A stretch of 64,000 bases of DNA, taken from Rahnella inusitata_A. Its GTDB lineage: Bacteria; Pseudomonadota; Gammaproteobacteria; Enterobacterales; Enterobacteriaceae. Positions 44,109-52,092 of the stretch are shown here, piece after piece. The notes under the pieces were generated by a model. That model was not told the DNA's origin and searched no databases. It saw only the letters and a program-made list of their open reading frames with translations. Position numbers and translations under genes: made by a program. The stretch is from positions 124,001 through 188,000 of the forward strand of contig NZ_CBCPJJ010000010.1 of assembly GCF_965118895.1 (NCBI RefSeq). The letters are read 5' to 3'. The stretch's first letter is position 1. Every line of letters begins with the position of its first letter.

Positions 44109-44546
44109 ATGAAGAACTTTATCAAGACCATGACTACCCTGGTTGAAACGTTGCAAGCGCTGGATCAAGTGATTAATCACGAACAAACGATACTGTGCTC
44201 AGGCCGCGTTAACGGAGCGGCCCTGCAACATATCACCGAGCAGAAAAGCTCATTGCTGGCCACGGTAGACTATCTTGATAAACAACGCCGTCAGCACGAC
44301 GAACGCCTGAAACAAACCGCCCCCTACTCGCGTCAGCCAGAAATCGCCGCGATGTGGAAGCAGGTGGTGCAGATGACCACCAAACTGAGTCAGATCAACC
44401 GGCACAACGGATTACTGCTGGGTAAACAGATCGACTACAACACTGAGGCTCTCGCGATCCTCAATGCCAGTCAGTCGCAGAAATTCTATGGTGCGAACGG
44501 GCTGGAGACGGTGACGGGACAAAGTGTCCGTAAGATCTCCGTCTGA
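44109..44546 (+). CDS. flgN: Flagellar export chaperone FlgN
   Basis: This 145-residue, almost wholly helical cytoplasmic chaperone carries FlgK and FlgL to the export gate and affects FlgM translation in related bacteria. It has the family's long N-terminal helix (TMTTLVETLQALDQVINHEQTILCSGRVNGAALQHITEQKSSLLATVDYLDKQRR) and the C-terminal NTEALAILNASQSQKFYGANGLE substrate-binding part. It ends the flgAMN group. Confidence 0.93.
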   Translation: MKNFIKTMTTLVETLQALDQVINHEQTILCSGRVNGAALQHITEQKSSLLATVDYLDKQRRQHDERLKQTAPYSRQPEIAAMWKQVVQMTTKLSQINRHNGLLLGKQIDYNTEALAILNASQSQKFYGANGLETVTGQSVRKISV

Positions 44547-44620
44547 TTTCAGACTAAACGGGTCTGAGTGCCTTGTGCTCGGATCGAGAACGTTTTCTGC
44601 GACAAAATTTATGGCGTGCA

Positions 44621-44658
44621 ATCCCCCCCCGGCCTCCCCTTCGCAGGGGAGGTGCAAA
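44621..44658. repeat. Single GC-rich dispersed repeat unit downstream of flgN
   Basis: A C-run, then GGCCTCCCCTTCGCAGGGGA and GGTGCAAAGC. The core CCTCCCC/GGGGAGG is a perfect palindrome around TTCGCA. It is the cleanest copy of the family in this window. Confidence 0.7.
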
Positions 44659-44741
44659 GCAAACCCTTACCGTTTTTTCTCCCCCAGGTCGGTGTGGCCG
44701 ATGCCCACTGTTTTAACGTTATCAACGTCAAAACTGTTCTT

Positions 44742-45044
44742 TTAAACGGCAAATTCCATATGTTTACCATCAGGCAATTCGACATTGAGTCGTAGTTTAC
44801 CGCCCATCGCTTCGATATAGCGTTTCATGGTGGAGAGCTTGATGTCGTTTCCGCGTTGTTCAATAGCGACAACGGAGGGTTGGCTGATACCCATCGCTTT
44901 CGCCACTTCGGCTTGTGACATAGCCAATTGCTCGCGAAGTGCCTGAAGGCGCACTTCAAGTAGCATCTCTTCCGCCATGCGGGTAATACGTTCCTGACTT
45001 TCCGGCGAACGCTCTGCCATTAACTGCTTAAGATTCTTAGCCAT
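44742..45044 (-). CDS. higA: Antitoxin of HigBA type (XRE-family HTH)
   Basis: This 100-residue DNA-binding protein has a helical N-terminus (MAKNLKQLMAERSPESQERITRMAEEMLLEVRLQALREQL) and an XRE HTH at about 43-85 (MSQAEVAKAMGISQPSVVAIEQRGNDIKLSTMKRYIEAMGG). It would neutralise the overlapping toxin and autoregulate the operon. It is the second gene, overlapping the toxin by 8 bases; toxin-first order is the HigBA hallmark. Confidence 0.85.
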   Translation of the reverse strand: MAKNLKQLMAERSPESQERITRMAEEMLLEVRLQALREQLAMSQAEVAKAMGISQPSVVAIEQRGNDIKLSTMKRYIEAMGGKLRLNVELPDGKHMEFAV

Positions 45045-45396
45045 GATCTGATCCTTGTGGCTGTTGCAGATGCTCCAGATAAGCCTGATCGGCTACTCTT
45101 AACATCCGCTGATAAAAGAGTTTTTCATTTCCTTCTTTCTTCGCGGCGCAGAGAATAATTGCCTGACGAAAGGGGTCAAAGGCAAAAAACGCCCTGAAAG
45201 GATTTCCCTTATGCTGTACGCGCAATTCTTTCATGTGCATATAAGCGGATTCATACACTGTATCAACCAGTGGCCTTCCCACCTTCGGGCCACCGATACT
45301 TAACGCCAACATACCTGCCAGTAACTTCTCCTGCGTCTTAATATCTTGCTGTTCAAACCACATATCGAAAATTGCTGTCGTGAGTACTGGCCACAT
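45037..45396 (-). CDS. higB: Toxin of HigB/RelE type (phage Gp49-like)
   Basis: This 119-residue protein belongs to the Gp49-like HigB group of ribosome-dependent mRNA interferases. The RelE-like core is visible: FDMWFEQQDIKTQEKLLAGMLALSIGGPKVGRPLVDTV, then MKELRVQHKGNPFRAFFAFDPFRQAIILCAAKKEGN and a final helix. The Arg-rich strand and K-x-x-N segment are the usual active surface. AAGGATG precedes the ATG. It is probably a stability or stress module, placed between flagellar and gallate genes. Confidence 0.85.
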   Translation of the reverse strand: MWPVLTTAIFDMWFEQQDIKTQEKLLAGMLALSIGGPKVGRPLVDTVYESAYMHMKELRVQHKGNPFRAFFAFDPFRQAIILCAAKKEGNEKLFYQRMLRVADQAYLEHLQQPQGSDHG

Positions 45397-45411
45397 AACT
45401 CATCATCCTTG

Positions 45412-45429
45412 TATAGACTATAATCTATA
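45412..45429 (-). promoter_or_regulatory. Candidate HigA operator/promoter
   Basis: TATAGA and TCTATA form an inverted repeat around CTATAA, 16 bases before the toxin start. The overlap of the dyad with a TATAAT-like -10 is what an autorepressed toxin-antitoxin promoter shows. Confidence 0.55.
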
Positions 45430-45630
45430 AATCGTACTCTACAAAGTGATAAAAAAATAAGCGTAAAAGCGATTTACACAGACTTGCAGATGAAATTACG
45501 AGACAACTTCCATAATGTGCCCCTCAAGGAAGAGCTGGCCTGGTTCAACCAGTCAAAATTAAGCTGACAAATTGGCGGTTTACGATTAAAGCTATTCATA
45601 ACAATGATAAATTGGCCGGGAGCCATCACT

Positions 45631-46470
45631 ATGATTTTCCACCGCTATCACGGACTGGGTAACGATTACCTGGTCTGCCATCACAGCGTCGCAAGCGCGC
45701 TTTCCGGCAAACAAATCCAGCGCATCTGCGATCGCCATTACGGCATCGGTTCCGACGGTTTGCTGATCGATTTCGATGACGCCGAAATCCCTGTATTACG
45801 AATCATTAATCCCGACGATTCCGAGGCCGAGAAAAGTGGCAACGGGCTGCGCATTTATGCCCGTTATCTGTTTGATATTGGCCGCGTCGGCCATCAGCCA
45901 TTTCTGGTCAATACGTCAGGCGGTCAGGTCAGATGCGAAGTGACCGAAGGCGCACATCAGGTGATCGTCGATATGGGGCAGGCAAAGTTTGCGCCGTCGG
46001 CGTTACCGGCAAGCGTCGAAGGTGATGAAGCGCTTGCGCTGCCGCTGGTAGTGGGCGGCCACACGCTCAGCGCCACGCTGGTGTCGATGGGAAATCCACA
46101 TTGCGTCATTCTGGTAGAGAAACTGGATTTAACTCTTGTGAAGCAGCTCGGTGCGGAAATAGAAACGCTGGCGATTTTCCCTAAACGCACCAACGTACAA
46201 TTCGTGGAAGTGCTGGATCGCAGCAATATCAGTATCGGTATCTGGGAGCGCGGGGCGGGATATACGCTGGCATCCGGCAGCAGCAGTTGTGCGGCAGCCA
46301 GCGCGATGCGCAAACTCGGGCTGGTGGATGAAAACGTCACGGTGCATATGCCGGGCGGCCAGCTGACGATCCGCTTCAGCGGTGATTTTCAGGTGAATAT
46401 GCGCGGTCCGGTGCAGAAAATCGCTACCCTCACACTCGATGACGACTGCTTCTGGGATATGCCTGGCTGA
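45631..46470 (+). CDS. Diaminopimelate epimerase-fold protein lacking both catalytic cysteines
   Basis: This 279-residue protein aligns with DapF from end to end: MIFHRYHGLGNDYLV, RHYGIGSDGLL, IINPDDSEAEKSGNGLR, SMGNPHCVI, NVQFVEV, WERGAGYTLASGSSSCAAA and MPGGQLTIRFSGD. In DapF the two acid/base residues are Cys in QCGNGAR and ACGSGAC. Here both are Ser (Ser69, AGT at 45835; Ser215, TCC at 46273), and the DAP-contacting Glu of GAGET is Tyr211. It is therefore unlikely to be the housekeeping DapF. It may be a hydratase/dehydratase-like member, an epimerase for another amino acid, or a binding protein. The start at 45631 matches the DapF N-terminus and has GGGAG upstream. It is monocistronic. 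Confidence 0.85.
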   Translation: MIFHRYHGLGNDYLVCHHSVASALSGKQIQRICDRHYGIGSDGLLIDFDDAEIPVLRIINPDDSEAEKSGNGLRIYARYLFDIGRVGHQPFLVNTSGGQVRCEVTEGAHQVIVDMGQAKFAPSALPASVEGDEALALPLVVGGHTLSATLVSMGNPHCVILVEKLDLTLVKQLGAEIETLAIFPKRTNVQFVEVLDRSNISIGIWERGAGYTLASGSSSCAAASAMRKLGLVDENVTVHMPGGQLTIRFSGDFQVNMRGPVQKIATLTLDDDCFWDMPG

Positions 46471-46528
46471 GTGATTTGACGTTATTTACGCCCTCTGTGA
46501 TTTCCCTTCTTTCAAAATCTTATCGCCG

Positions 46529-46552
46529 ACGGCAGCCTGCCTGCCGTTCTTT
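46529..46552 (+). terminator. Weak terminator after the DapF-like gene
   Basis: ACGGCAG and CTGCCGT enclose five bases and are followed by TCTTTC, about 60 bases past the stop. The remaining gap to 46796 is AT-rich galT upstream region with no gene and no operator I can define. Confidence 0.45.
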
Positions 46553-46796
46553 CAGAAACGCTGACATAAACAAAACTCATACCTGCATAATGATTTTATG
46601 GCAGACAGCGCCGTTTGCAGCCCCTAAGTTGGTAATCTGGAAGTGCGGCAATGACAAGTCAAATCATTGTTTAATAAATAAAATAATTTTAATAAAACCC
46701 CACCACGGGTCTGCGACGTGCCCCGCCTGCCGGTGGAATTATTCTCAAAGTTTTAATCCGATCACATATTAATAAAAAAAACAGAGAGCGTACCCT

Positions 46797-48176
46797 ATGA
46801 GCAACAACACCATCGTGGATGTCAAAACGTGGATAGACGAACGCCCGATATCGAAATATCAATGGGTGGTTCTGTCGCTGTGTTTCATCATCATTATGTT
46901 CGACGGCTATGACGCCGCGGTGATGGGTTTTATCGCCCCGGCGCTGATTGAAGACTGGGGCATCAGCCGCGCAGAGATGGGGCCGATCCTTGGCGCCGCC
47001 ATGTTTGGAGTAGCGATTGGTGCGCTGATCGCCGGGCCGAACGCCGACCGCTTCGGGCGCAAACGCGTGCTGATGTGGTCGATTTTGTGTTTCGCACTCT
47101 TCAGCCTGCTGAGCACCTTCGCGCGTACGCCGATGGAAATGGCCGTGCTGCGTTTTCTCACCGGCCTGGGATTAGGCGCGGTGATGCCTAATACCGTGAC
47201 GCTGGTTTCCGAATACATGCCGGAGCGCCGTCGCAGCCTGATGATCACCGTTATGTACAGCGGTTTTAATGTCGGCTCCGGCGCGGGCGGTTTCATCGCC
47301 GCAGGGCTGTTGCCGGATTACGGCTGGAAAGCGGTAATTTTTGCTGGCGGGATTTTGCCGCTGCTGATGCTGCCCTTGTTGATGTGGATCCTGCCGGAGT
47401 CGGCCATGTACATGGTGGTGCGCAACGTCGCCAAAGAAAAGATCGCCAAAGTACTGACCCGCGCCGGTGGCATTTTCAGCGCCAACACCAAATTTGTGCT
47501 CAAAACGCCGGTCATTCAGAAAAAAGCCAAAGTCTTCCAGCTGTTCACCAATGGCTATGCCAAAGGGACCGTCGTGCTGTGGGTGACCTATTTCATGGGG
47601 CTGTTCGTGATTTACCTGCTCAACGGCTGGCTGCCGACCATTATGCGTAACAGCGGATTTTCGCTGGAGCGCGCAGCGATTGTCGCCGGTCTGTTCCAGC
47701 TGGGTGGTACCTTCGGCGGCCTGATGGTCGGCGGGCTGATGGATCGATTCACCGCAAAACGCGTGATCGCCGGTTTCTACATGATGGGCATGGTGAGTTT
47801 GCTGTCACAGGGCATCGGTAACTTTGGCCCGGACGTTCTCGCCCTGCTGGTCTTCATCAGCGGCGTATGTATTAACGGCGCACAAACAGGGTTACAGGCA
47901 TTTTCACCGGCCTTCTATCCGACCGAGATGCGCGCCACCGGCGTCTGCTGGATGCACGGCATTGGCCGCAGCGGCGCGATCATCAGCTCCTCGATGGGGG
48001 GCATTCTGCTGGGTGTCTTCTCCGGCGAAAACATGATCTTCATGATTCTGGCACTGCCTGCCCTGCTGGCTGGCCTGAGCATTCTTTTACATCGTGCGGC
48101 GCACCCGGCCGAGACGCTCAAGGGGGTTGATATTACTGACATCCCGGAGTTGTCGCGCACCATGAATGTCCGCTAA
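46797..48176 (+). CDS. galT: Aromatic acid:H+ symporter, probable gallate transporter GalT
   Basis: This 459-residue MFS protein of the AAHS (PcaK-like) family has twelve membrane segments. FDGYDAAVMGFIAPAL in segment 1 contains the conserved Asp pair of PcaK, and the loop 2-3 motif is GPNADRFGRKRVLM. EMRATGVCWMHGIGRSGAI near segment 11 is also typical. The family imports 4-hydroxybenzoate, protocatechuate or gallate. Gallate is inferred from the galA gene 90 bases downstream. A GAGAG ribosome site precedes the ATG. Confidence 0.87.
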   Translation: MSNNTIVDVKTWIDERPISKYQWVVLSLCFIIIMFDGYDAAVMGFIAPALIEDWGISRAEMGPILGAAMFGVAIGALIAGPNADRFGRKRVLMWSILCFALFSLLSTFARTPMEMAVLRFLTGLGLGAVMPNTVTLVSEYMPERRRSLMITVMYSGFNVGSGAGGFIAAGLLPDYGWKAVIFAGGILPLLMLPLLMWILPESAMYMVVRNVAKEKIAKVLTRAGGIFSANTKFVLKTPVIQKKAKVFQLFTNGYAKGTVVLWVTYFMGLFVIYLLNGWLPTIMRNSGFSLERAAIVAGLFQLGGTFGGLMVGGLMDRFTAKRVIAGFYMMGMVSLLSQGIGNFGPDVLALLVFISGVCINGAQTGLQAFSPAFYPTEMRATGVCWMHGIGRSGAIISSSMGGILLGVFSGENMIFMILALPALLAGLSILLHRAAHPAETLKGVDITDIPELSRTMNVR

Positions 48177-48267
48177 TCTCTGGATTAGCCTTCTGATAAT
48201 TAGACCGAAACATTACTCACGCGGCTTATGCACCGCGCTTACCCTACATCAGTATTAAGGATTGAAG

Positions 48268-49530
48268 ATGGCTAAGATCATAGGCGGTTTAGCAGTTTCA
48301 CATACCCCGACCATCGGTTTCGCCGTGGATCACAACAAACAGGAAGAGAGCGCCTGGGCGCCGATTTTTGAAGGCTTTGCGCCGATGCAGGAATGGCTGG
48401 AAGAGAAGAAACCCGACGTCCTGGTCTACATTTTTAACGACCATGTCACCTCTTTCTTTTTCGATCACTATTCAGCTTTCACATTAGGCATCGACGATCA
48501 TTATGAGGTTGCCGATGAAGGCGGCGGCCCGCGTGATTTACCACCGGTAAAAGGCCACGCGGCGCTGTCGCAGCACATTGGTGCCAGCCTGATGGCGGAC
48601 GAATTCGACATGTCGTTCTTCCAGGATAAGCCGCTGGATCACGGCCTGTTTTCGCCGCTTTCAGCCCTGTTGCCACATGATGGCGGCTGGCCGACGCAAA
48701 TTGTCCCCCTGCAAATCGGCGTGTTGCAGTTCCCTATTCCCACCGCCCGCCGTTGTTACAAGCTCGGTCAGGCACTGCGCCGCGCCATTGAAAGTTTCCC
48801 GGAAGATTTAAATGTGGCGATTGTCGCCACCGGCGGCGTTTCTCATCAGGTGCACGGCGAGCGCTGCGGCTTTAACAATCCGGACTGGGACGAGCAGTTT
48901 GTCGATATGATTGTCAACGATCCGGAGCGGCTGACCGAAATGACGCTGGCGGAATTCGCCACGCTCGGCGGAATGGAAGGCGCGGAAGTGATCATGTGGC
49001 TGGTGATGCGCGGTGCGCTGTCGGCCAACGTGAAGAAAACCCATCAGGCCTATTACCTGCCGTCGATGACCGGCATCGCGACGCTTATCCTTGAAAATCA
49101 GTCCCGCGAAGCGCCGTTTGACGTGCATCAGCGCCAGCGCGACAAAATTGCGCAACAGCTGGCAGGCGTGGAAAAACTGCCCGGCACCTATCCGTTTACG
49201 CAGGCGCGGAGCCTCAAAGCCCTGCGCATCAACCGGTTCCTGCATCGCCTGATCCAGCCCGCGTGGCGCGAACGTTTCCTTACCGATCAGAACGCTATGT
49301 TTGCCGAAAACAAACTCACCGATACCGAGCAAAAACTCCTGCGCGAACTGGACTGGCGCGGCATGATCCATTACGGCGTCAGTTTCTTCCTGCTGGAAAA
49401 ACTCGGCGCGGTCGTCGGCGTTTCCAACTTACATATCTACTCCGCGATGCGCGGCGAAACGCTGGAAGAATTCCAGAAAACCCGCAATCAGCAAGTTCTC
49501 TATTCAGTCGCAGGTAAAGCGAAAGCATGA
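48268..49530 (+). CDS. galA: Gallate dioxygenase GalA (LigB-type extradiol ring-cleavage)
   Basis: This 420-residue enzyme has the length of P. putida GalA. Residues about 1-280 are the catalytic LigB-like domain, with probable Fe(II) ligands His12 (GGLAVSHTP), His59 (IFNDHVTSFFFDHY) and a Glu in GGMEGAEVIMW, and the base in GGVSHQVHGE. Residues about 300-420 are the LigA-like helical domain fused in this subfamily (DesB/GalA). It opens gallate between C4 and C5 to give 4-oxalomesaconate. The start ATG at 48268 has AAGGA six bases upstream; the TTG at 48262 is less likely. It overlaps the next gene by 4 bases. Confidence 0.92.
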   Translation: MAKIIGGLAVSHTPTIGFAVDHNKQEESAWAPIFEGFAPMQEWLEEKKPDVLVYIFNDHVTSFFFDHYSAFTLGIDDHYEVADEGGGPRDLPPVKGHAALSQHIGASLMADEFDMSFFQDKPLDHGLFSPLSALLPHDGGWPTQIVPLQIGVLQFPIPTARRCYKLGQALRRAIESFPEDLNVAIVATGGVSHQVHGERCGFNNPDWDEQFVDMIVNDPERLTEMTLAEFATLGGMEGAEVIMWLVMRGALSANVKKTHQAYYLPSMTGIATLILENQSREAPFDVHQRQRDKIAQQLAGVEKLPGTYPFTQARSLKALRINRFLHRLIQPAWRERFLTDQNAMFAENKLTDTEQKLLRELDWRGMIHYGVSFFLLEKLGAVVGVSNLHIYSAMRGETLEEFQKTRNQQVLYSVAGKAKA

Positions 49531-50363
49531 CGATATTTGAGCAACCTAAAATCGACACCCATCATCACGTGTTTGATCCGGCGCGCTTCCCGTACCTTCC
49601 GGACACACCTTACCGTCCGGAAGGGCACGAGATTGGCACTGCCGATTATTACCGCGCGGTGATGCAGGCGTATAACATCCGTCATTCACTGATTGTCGGT
49701 CCGACGTCCGGTTATAACACCGACTGCGCCTGTCTGCTGGATGCGCTGGAAAAAGGTAACGGGCGTTTCAAAGGCATCGCGGTGGTGCCTTTTGATATCA
49801 CGCAGGACCGGCTTGCGCACCTGAAGCAGGCCGGTGTGGTGGGAATTGCGATGAACGTCGCGATGCTTGGCACGCAGCCGTTTTTGCATCTCGACCGGCT
49901 GATGGGTGACCTCGCCGAACTCGACCTGTTCGCCGCCATTCAGGTGCAGGACGATCAGCTGCTGGCGCTGCTGCCGCTGATTAACCGCACGCGAACGCGG
50001 CTGCTGATCGACCATTCCGGCCGCCCGGATGTGTCGCAAGGCCTGCAACAACCGGCGTTTCAGGCGCTGCTCAGGCTGGCCTCACAGCAACGCACCTGGG
50101 TAAAACTCTCGGGATTGTCGAAGTTTAGCCGCCAGCCGTTTCCTTATCAGGACGGCCACGCGTATCAGCACGCGCTGCTCGACGCCTTTGGCGCCGGGCA
50201 CTGCATGTGGGGATCCGACTGGCCGTTTCTGCGCGCCGAACACCGGATGGATCTCGGTACGTTGCTGATTCTGGTGGAACAACTGTTTCCCGATGAAAAG
50301 ACCCGACACCAGATCTTGTGGCAAACGCCGAAAGACCTGTTTGGCTTCAAAGATTACGCATAA
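49527..50363 (+). CDS. Amidohydrolase_2 family hydrolase, probable 2-pyrone-4,6-dicarboxylate lactonase
   Basis: This 278-residue TIM-barrel metal hydrolase has the start motif IDTHHHVFDP, SLIVGPTSGYNTD, LLIDHSGRPD and WGSDWPF with the conserved catalytic Asp. This pattern is that of LigI-type 2-pyrone-4,6-dicarboxylate (PDC) lactonases. PDC is a side product of gallate or 3-O-methylgallate ring opening, and hydrolysis would return it to 4-oxalomesaconate. The role is inferred from family and context. Its start overlaps galA (ATGA), so translation is coupled. Confidence 0.82.
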   Translation: MTIFEQPKIDTHHHVFDPARFPYLPDTPYRPEGHEIGTADYYRAVMQAYNIRHSLIVGPTSGYNTDCACLLDALEKGNGRFKGIAVVPFDITQDRLAHLKQAGVVGIAMNVAMLGTQPFLHLDRLMGDLAELDLFAAIQVQDDQLLALLPLINRTRTRLLIDHSGRPDVSQGLQQPAFQALLRLASQQRTWVKLSGLSKFSRQPFPYQDGHAYQHALLDAFGAGHCMWGSDWPFLRAEHRMDLGTLLILVEQLFPDEKTRHQILWQTPKDLFGFKDYA

Positions 50364-50378
50364 CGATAAGGGATGATA

Positions 50379-50819
50379 ATGAGCTATAAAATTGCCGTCT
50401 TTAACGGCCCCAACCTGAACCTGCTTGGCACCCGCGAGCCGGAAACTTACGGTCACGACACGCTGGCGACCATCGAAAAACTTTGTCACCAGACCGGCGA
50501 AAGCTGCGGCGCGGTCATCGAATTTTTCCAGACCAACCATGAAGGCGAGATGATTGACCGCATTCAGGCCTGCCGTGGCAAAGTGGATGCGATTGTCCTC
50601 AACGCTGCCGCGTGGACGCACACTTCCGTCGCCATCCGCGATGCGGTGACCGCCGTCAGCCTGCCGCTGTATGAAGTGCACATCACCAACGTTCACAAGC
50701 GCGATGCGTTCCGCCACCACTCGTTTCTTTCCGACGTCTCCGTCGGCGTGATTTGCGGGTTCGGCATTCAGGGATATGAATATGCTGTCAGGCAGGCGGT
50801 GGTGAATTTGAGTAAGTGA
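50379..50819 (+). CDS. aroQ: Type II 3-dehydroquinate dehydratase
   Basis: This 146-residue AroQ-type enzyme interconverts 3-dehydroquinate and 3-dehydroshikimate. All active-site segments are present: FNGPNLNLLGTREPETYG (catalytic Arg and Tyr), FFQTNHEGEMID, LNAAAWTHTSVAIRDA and EVHITNVHKRDAFRHHSFLS with the catalytic His. Inside a gallate operon it is probably catabolic, feeding or draining dehydroshikimate, which can oxidise to gallate. The start ATG at 50379 has AAGGG upstream; the ATG at 50373 is less well placed. Its 3' end overlaps the convergent regulator gene by 32 bases. Confidence 0.9.
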   Translation: MSYKIAVFNGPNLNLLGTREPETYGHDTLATIEKLCHQTGESCGAVIEFFQTNHEGEMIDRIQACRGKVDAIVLNAAAWTHTSVAIRDAVTAVSLPLYEVHITNVHKRDAFRHHSFLSDVSVGVICGFGIQGYEYAVRQAVVNLSK

Positions 50820-52059
50820 TTAACTCCCTGTCCCGCGAAGGTGTGGAGCAACAAACCCGTCTGATCTCTGCCACTAACGCCTCGGCGGCAGGTGAAAGCA
50901 GACTTCCGGCGCGGTAGGTCAGGCCGATGGCGCGATGCGTATCGGCCAGATCCAGCGGCAGTTGCACCAGTTCACCGGACGCCAGTTCGTGCTCCAGCTG
51001 GCGCGCAGACACCGCCGCCAGCATGTCGGATCCGAGCAGTAATCCGCGCACAATGCCCAGATCGCCGCTTTCCACCACCGGATCCGGCGGCGGAATATCC
51101 ATCGCGGCAAAACTGTTATCCAGCAACCGTCGCGCCGGCGTTTCAGCACGCGGCAGCACCCAGCGCGCTTCGCGTAAATCCTCACAGTTCACCTCTTCCG
51201 CCAGCAACGGATGCCCCCTTCTGGCCAGAATCACCATGCTTTCGGTGAACAACGTTTCGGTCACCATATCCGCCGCATAATCGCTTGAGCGCAGCGCACC
51301 GAAGATAAAATCCACTTCGCCAGAACGCAGTTCGGAGGCCAGTGCGCTGAATGCGCTTTCGTTAGTCACCACTTTCACGCCGCCGTAGCGCTGCGTCAGG
51401 CCGATGATCGCCTGCGGCAACAACCGCGTGCGTCCGAGCGGCAACGCCCCGACCTGCACGGTGCCTTCCAGCACGCCGCGCCGGGCGGCAATGTCCGCCG
51501 GAATATGCCGAAGCTCGTTCAGCGCACGACGCAGATTGGGCACGATGTCCTGCCCCGCCAGCGACGGCATCATGCCGTGCGGCGTGCGTTCGAGCAGTGC
51601 CATGCCCGCGCCGTTTTCCAGCACTTTCAGCGCCGCGCTGACCGCCGGCTGGCTTAGGCCCAGCAGCGTCGCGACCGTCTGCATATGGCGTGTTTTGCAC
51701 AGGGAGATAAAAATTTGCAGTCGGCGGACGTTGAACAGATACAACGGCTCAGTTTCGCTGCGCGTCTGCCCCGCTTTGCCGTGAAGTTTCGCCAGCTGCG
51801 CCGGGATCAAATGCAGCTCGGCGATCGCCCGTCGCGCGCGCGGTAATACGCATTTGCCGAAATCGGTCAGCAGCATGCCGTTGGCATGGCGCTCAAACAG
51901 CGGCACTTCCAGCGCCTGCTCCAGGTCACGGATCGCCCGGGTCACCGCCGACTGTGTGCGGTAAAGTTCATCGGCCGCACGCGATACGCTGCCCTGATCG
52001 ACCACCTGACAAAAGGCCCGTATTTGCATCAGGTTACTCAACATCTCAGCTTGCGCCAT
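50788..52059 (-). CDS. galR: LysR-type regulator with two N-terminal HTH domains, probable GalR
   Basis: This 423-residue protein is about 120 residues longer than a usual LysR regulator. HTH 1 (about 10-70: FCQVVDQGSVSRAADELYRTQSAVTRAIRDLE) is followed by a second LysR-like HTH (about 108-170: FISLCKTRHMQTVATLLGLSQPAVSAALKVLE, LLERTPHGMMPSLAG). The effector-binding domain starts near 190 (GTVQVGALPLGRTRLLPQAI). It is divergent from galBCD and convergent with aroQ, so it very probably controls both gallate operons with gallate or an intermediate as inducer. The last 20 residues or so (CCSTPSRDRELITYSNSPPPA) are encoded by a degenerate copy of the GC-rich dispersed repeat. Confidence 0.88.
   Translation of the reverse strand: MAQAEMLSNLMQIRAFCQVVDQGSVSRAADELYRTQSAVTRAIRDLEQALEVPLFERHANGMLLTDFGKCVLPRARRAIAELHLIPAQLAKLHGKAGQTRSETEPLYLFNVRRLQIFISLCKTRHMQTVATLLGLSQPAVSAALKVLENGAGMALLERTPHGMMPSLAGQDIVPNLRRALNELRHIPADIAARRGVLEGTVQVGALPLGRTRLLPQAIIGLTQRYGGVKVVTNESAFSALASELRSGEVDFIFGALRSSDYAADMVTETLFTESMVILARRGHPLLAEEVNCEDLREARWVLPRAETPARRLLDNSFAAMDIPPPDPVVESGDLGIVRGLLLGSDMLAAVSARQLEHELASGELVQLPLDLADTHRAIGLTYRAGSLLSPAAEALVAEIRRVCCSTPSRDRELITYSNSPPPA
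50821..50860. repeat. Degenerate GC-rich dispersed repeat unit in the galR 3' end
   Basis: CTCCCTGTCCCGCGAAGGTG then GGAGCAACAAACCCG resembles the unit at 44621-44658 (TCCCCTTCGCAGGGGAGG, GCAAAGCAAACCC). It begins right after the aroQ stop codon and forms part of the galR coding tail. Confidence 0.45.
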
Positions 52060-52092
52060 CCCCTTCTCCCGTCAGGTTTTTTTTCGTGACAT

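Noticed and set aside
45490..45567. 25-residue ORF MKLRDNFHNVPLKEEL... between the toxin-antitoxin pair and the DapF-like gene
   Set aside because: It has protein-like composition but no clear ribosome site or terminator and no recognisable relative; it may be the tail of a lost gene but cannot be supported.
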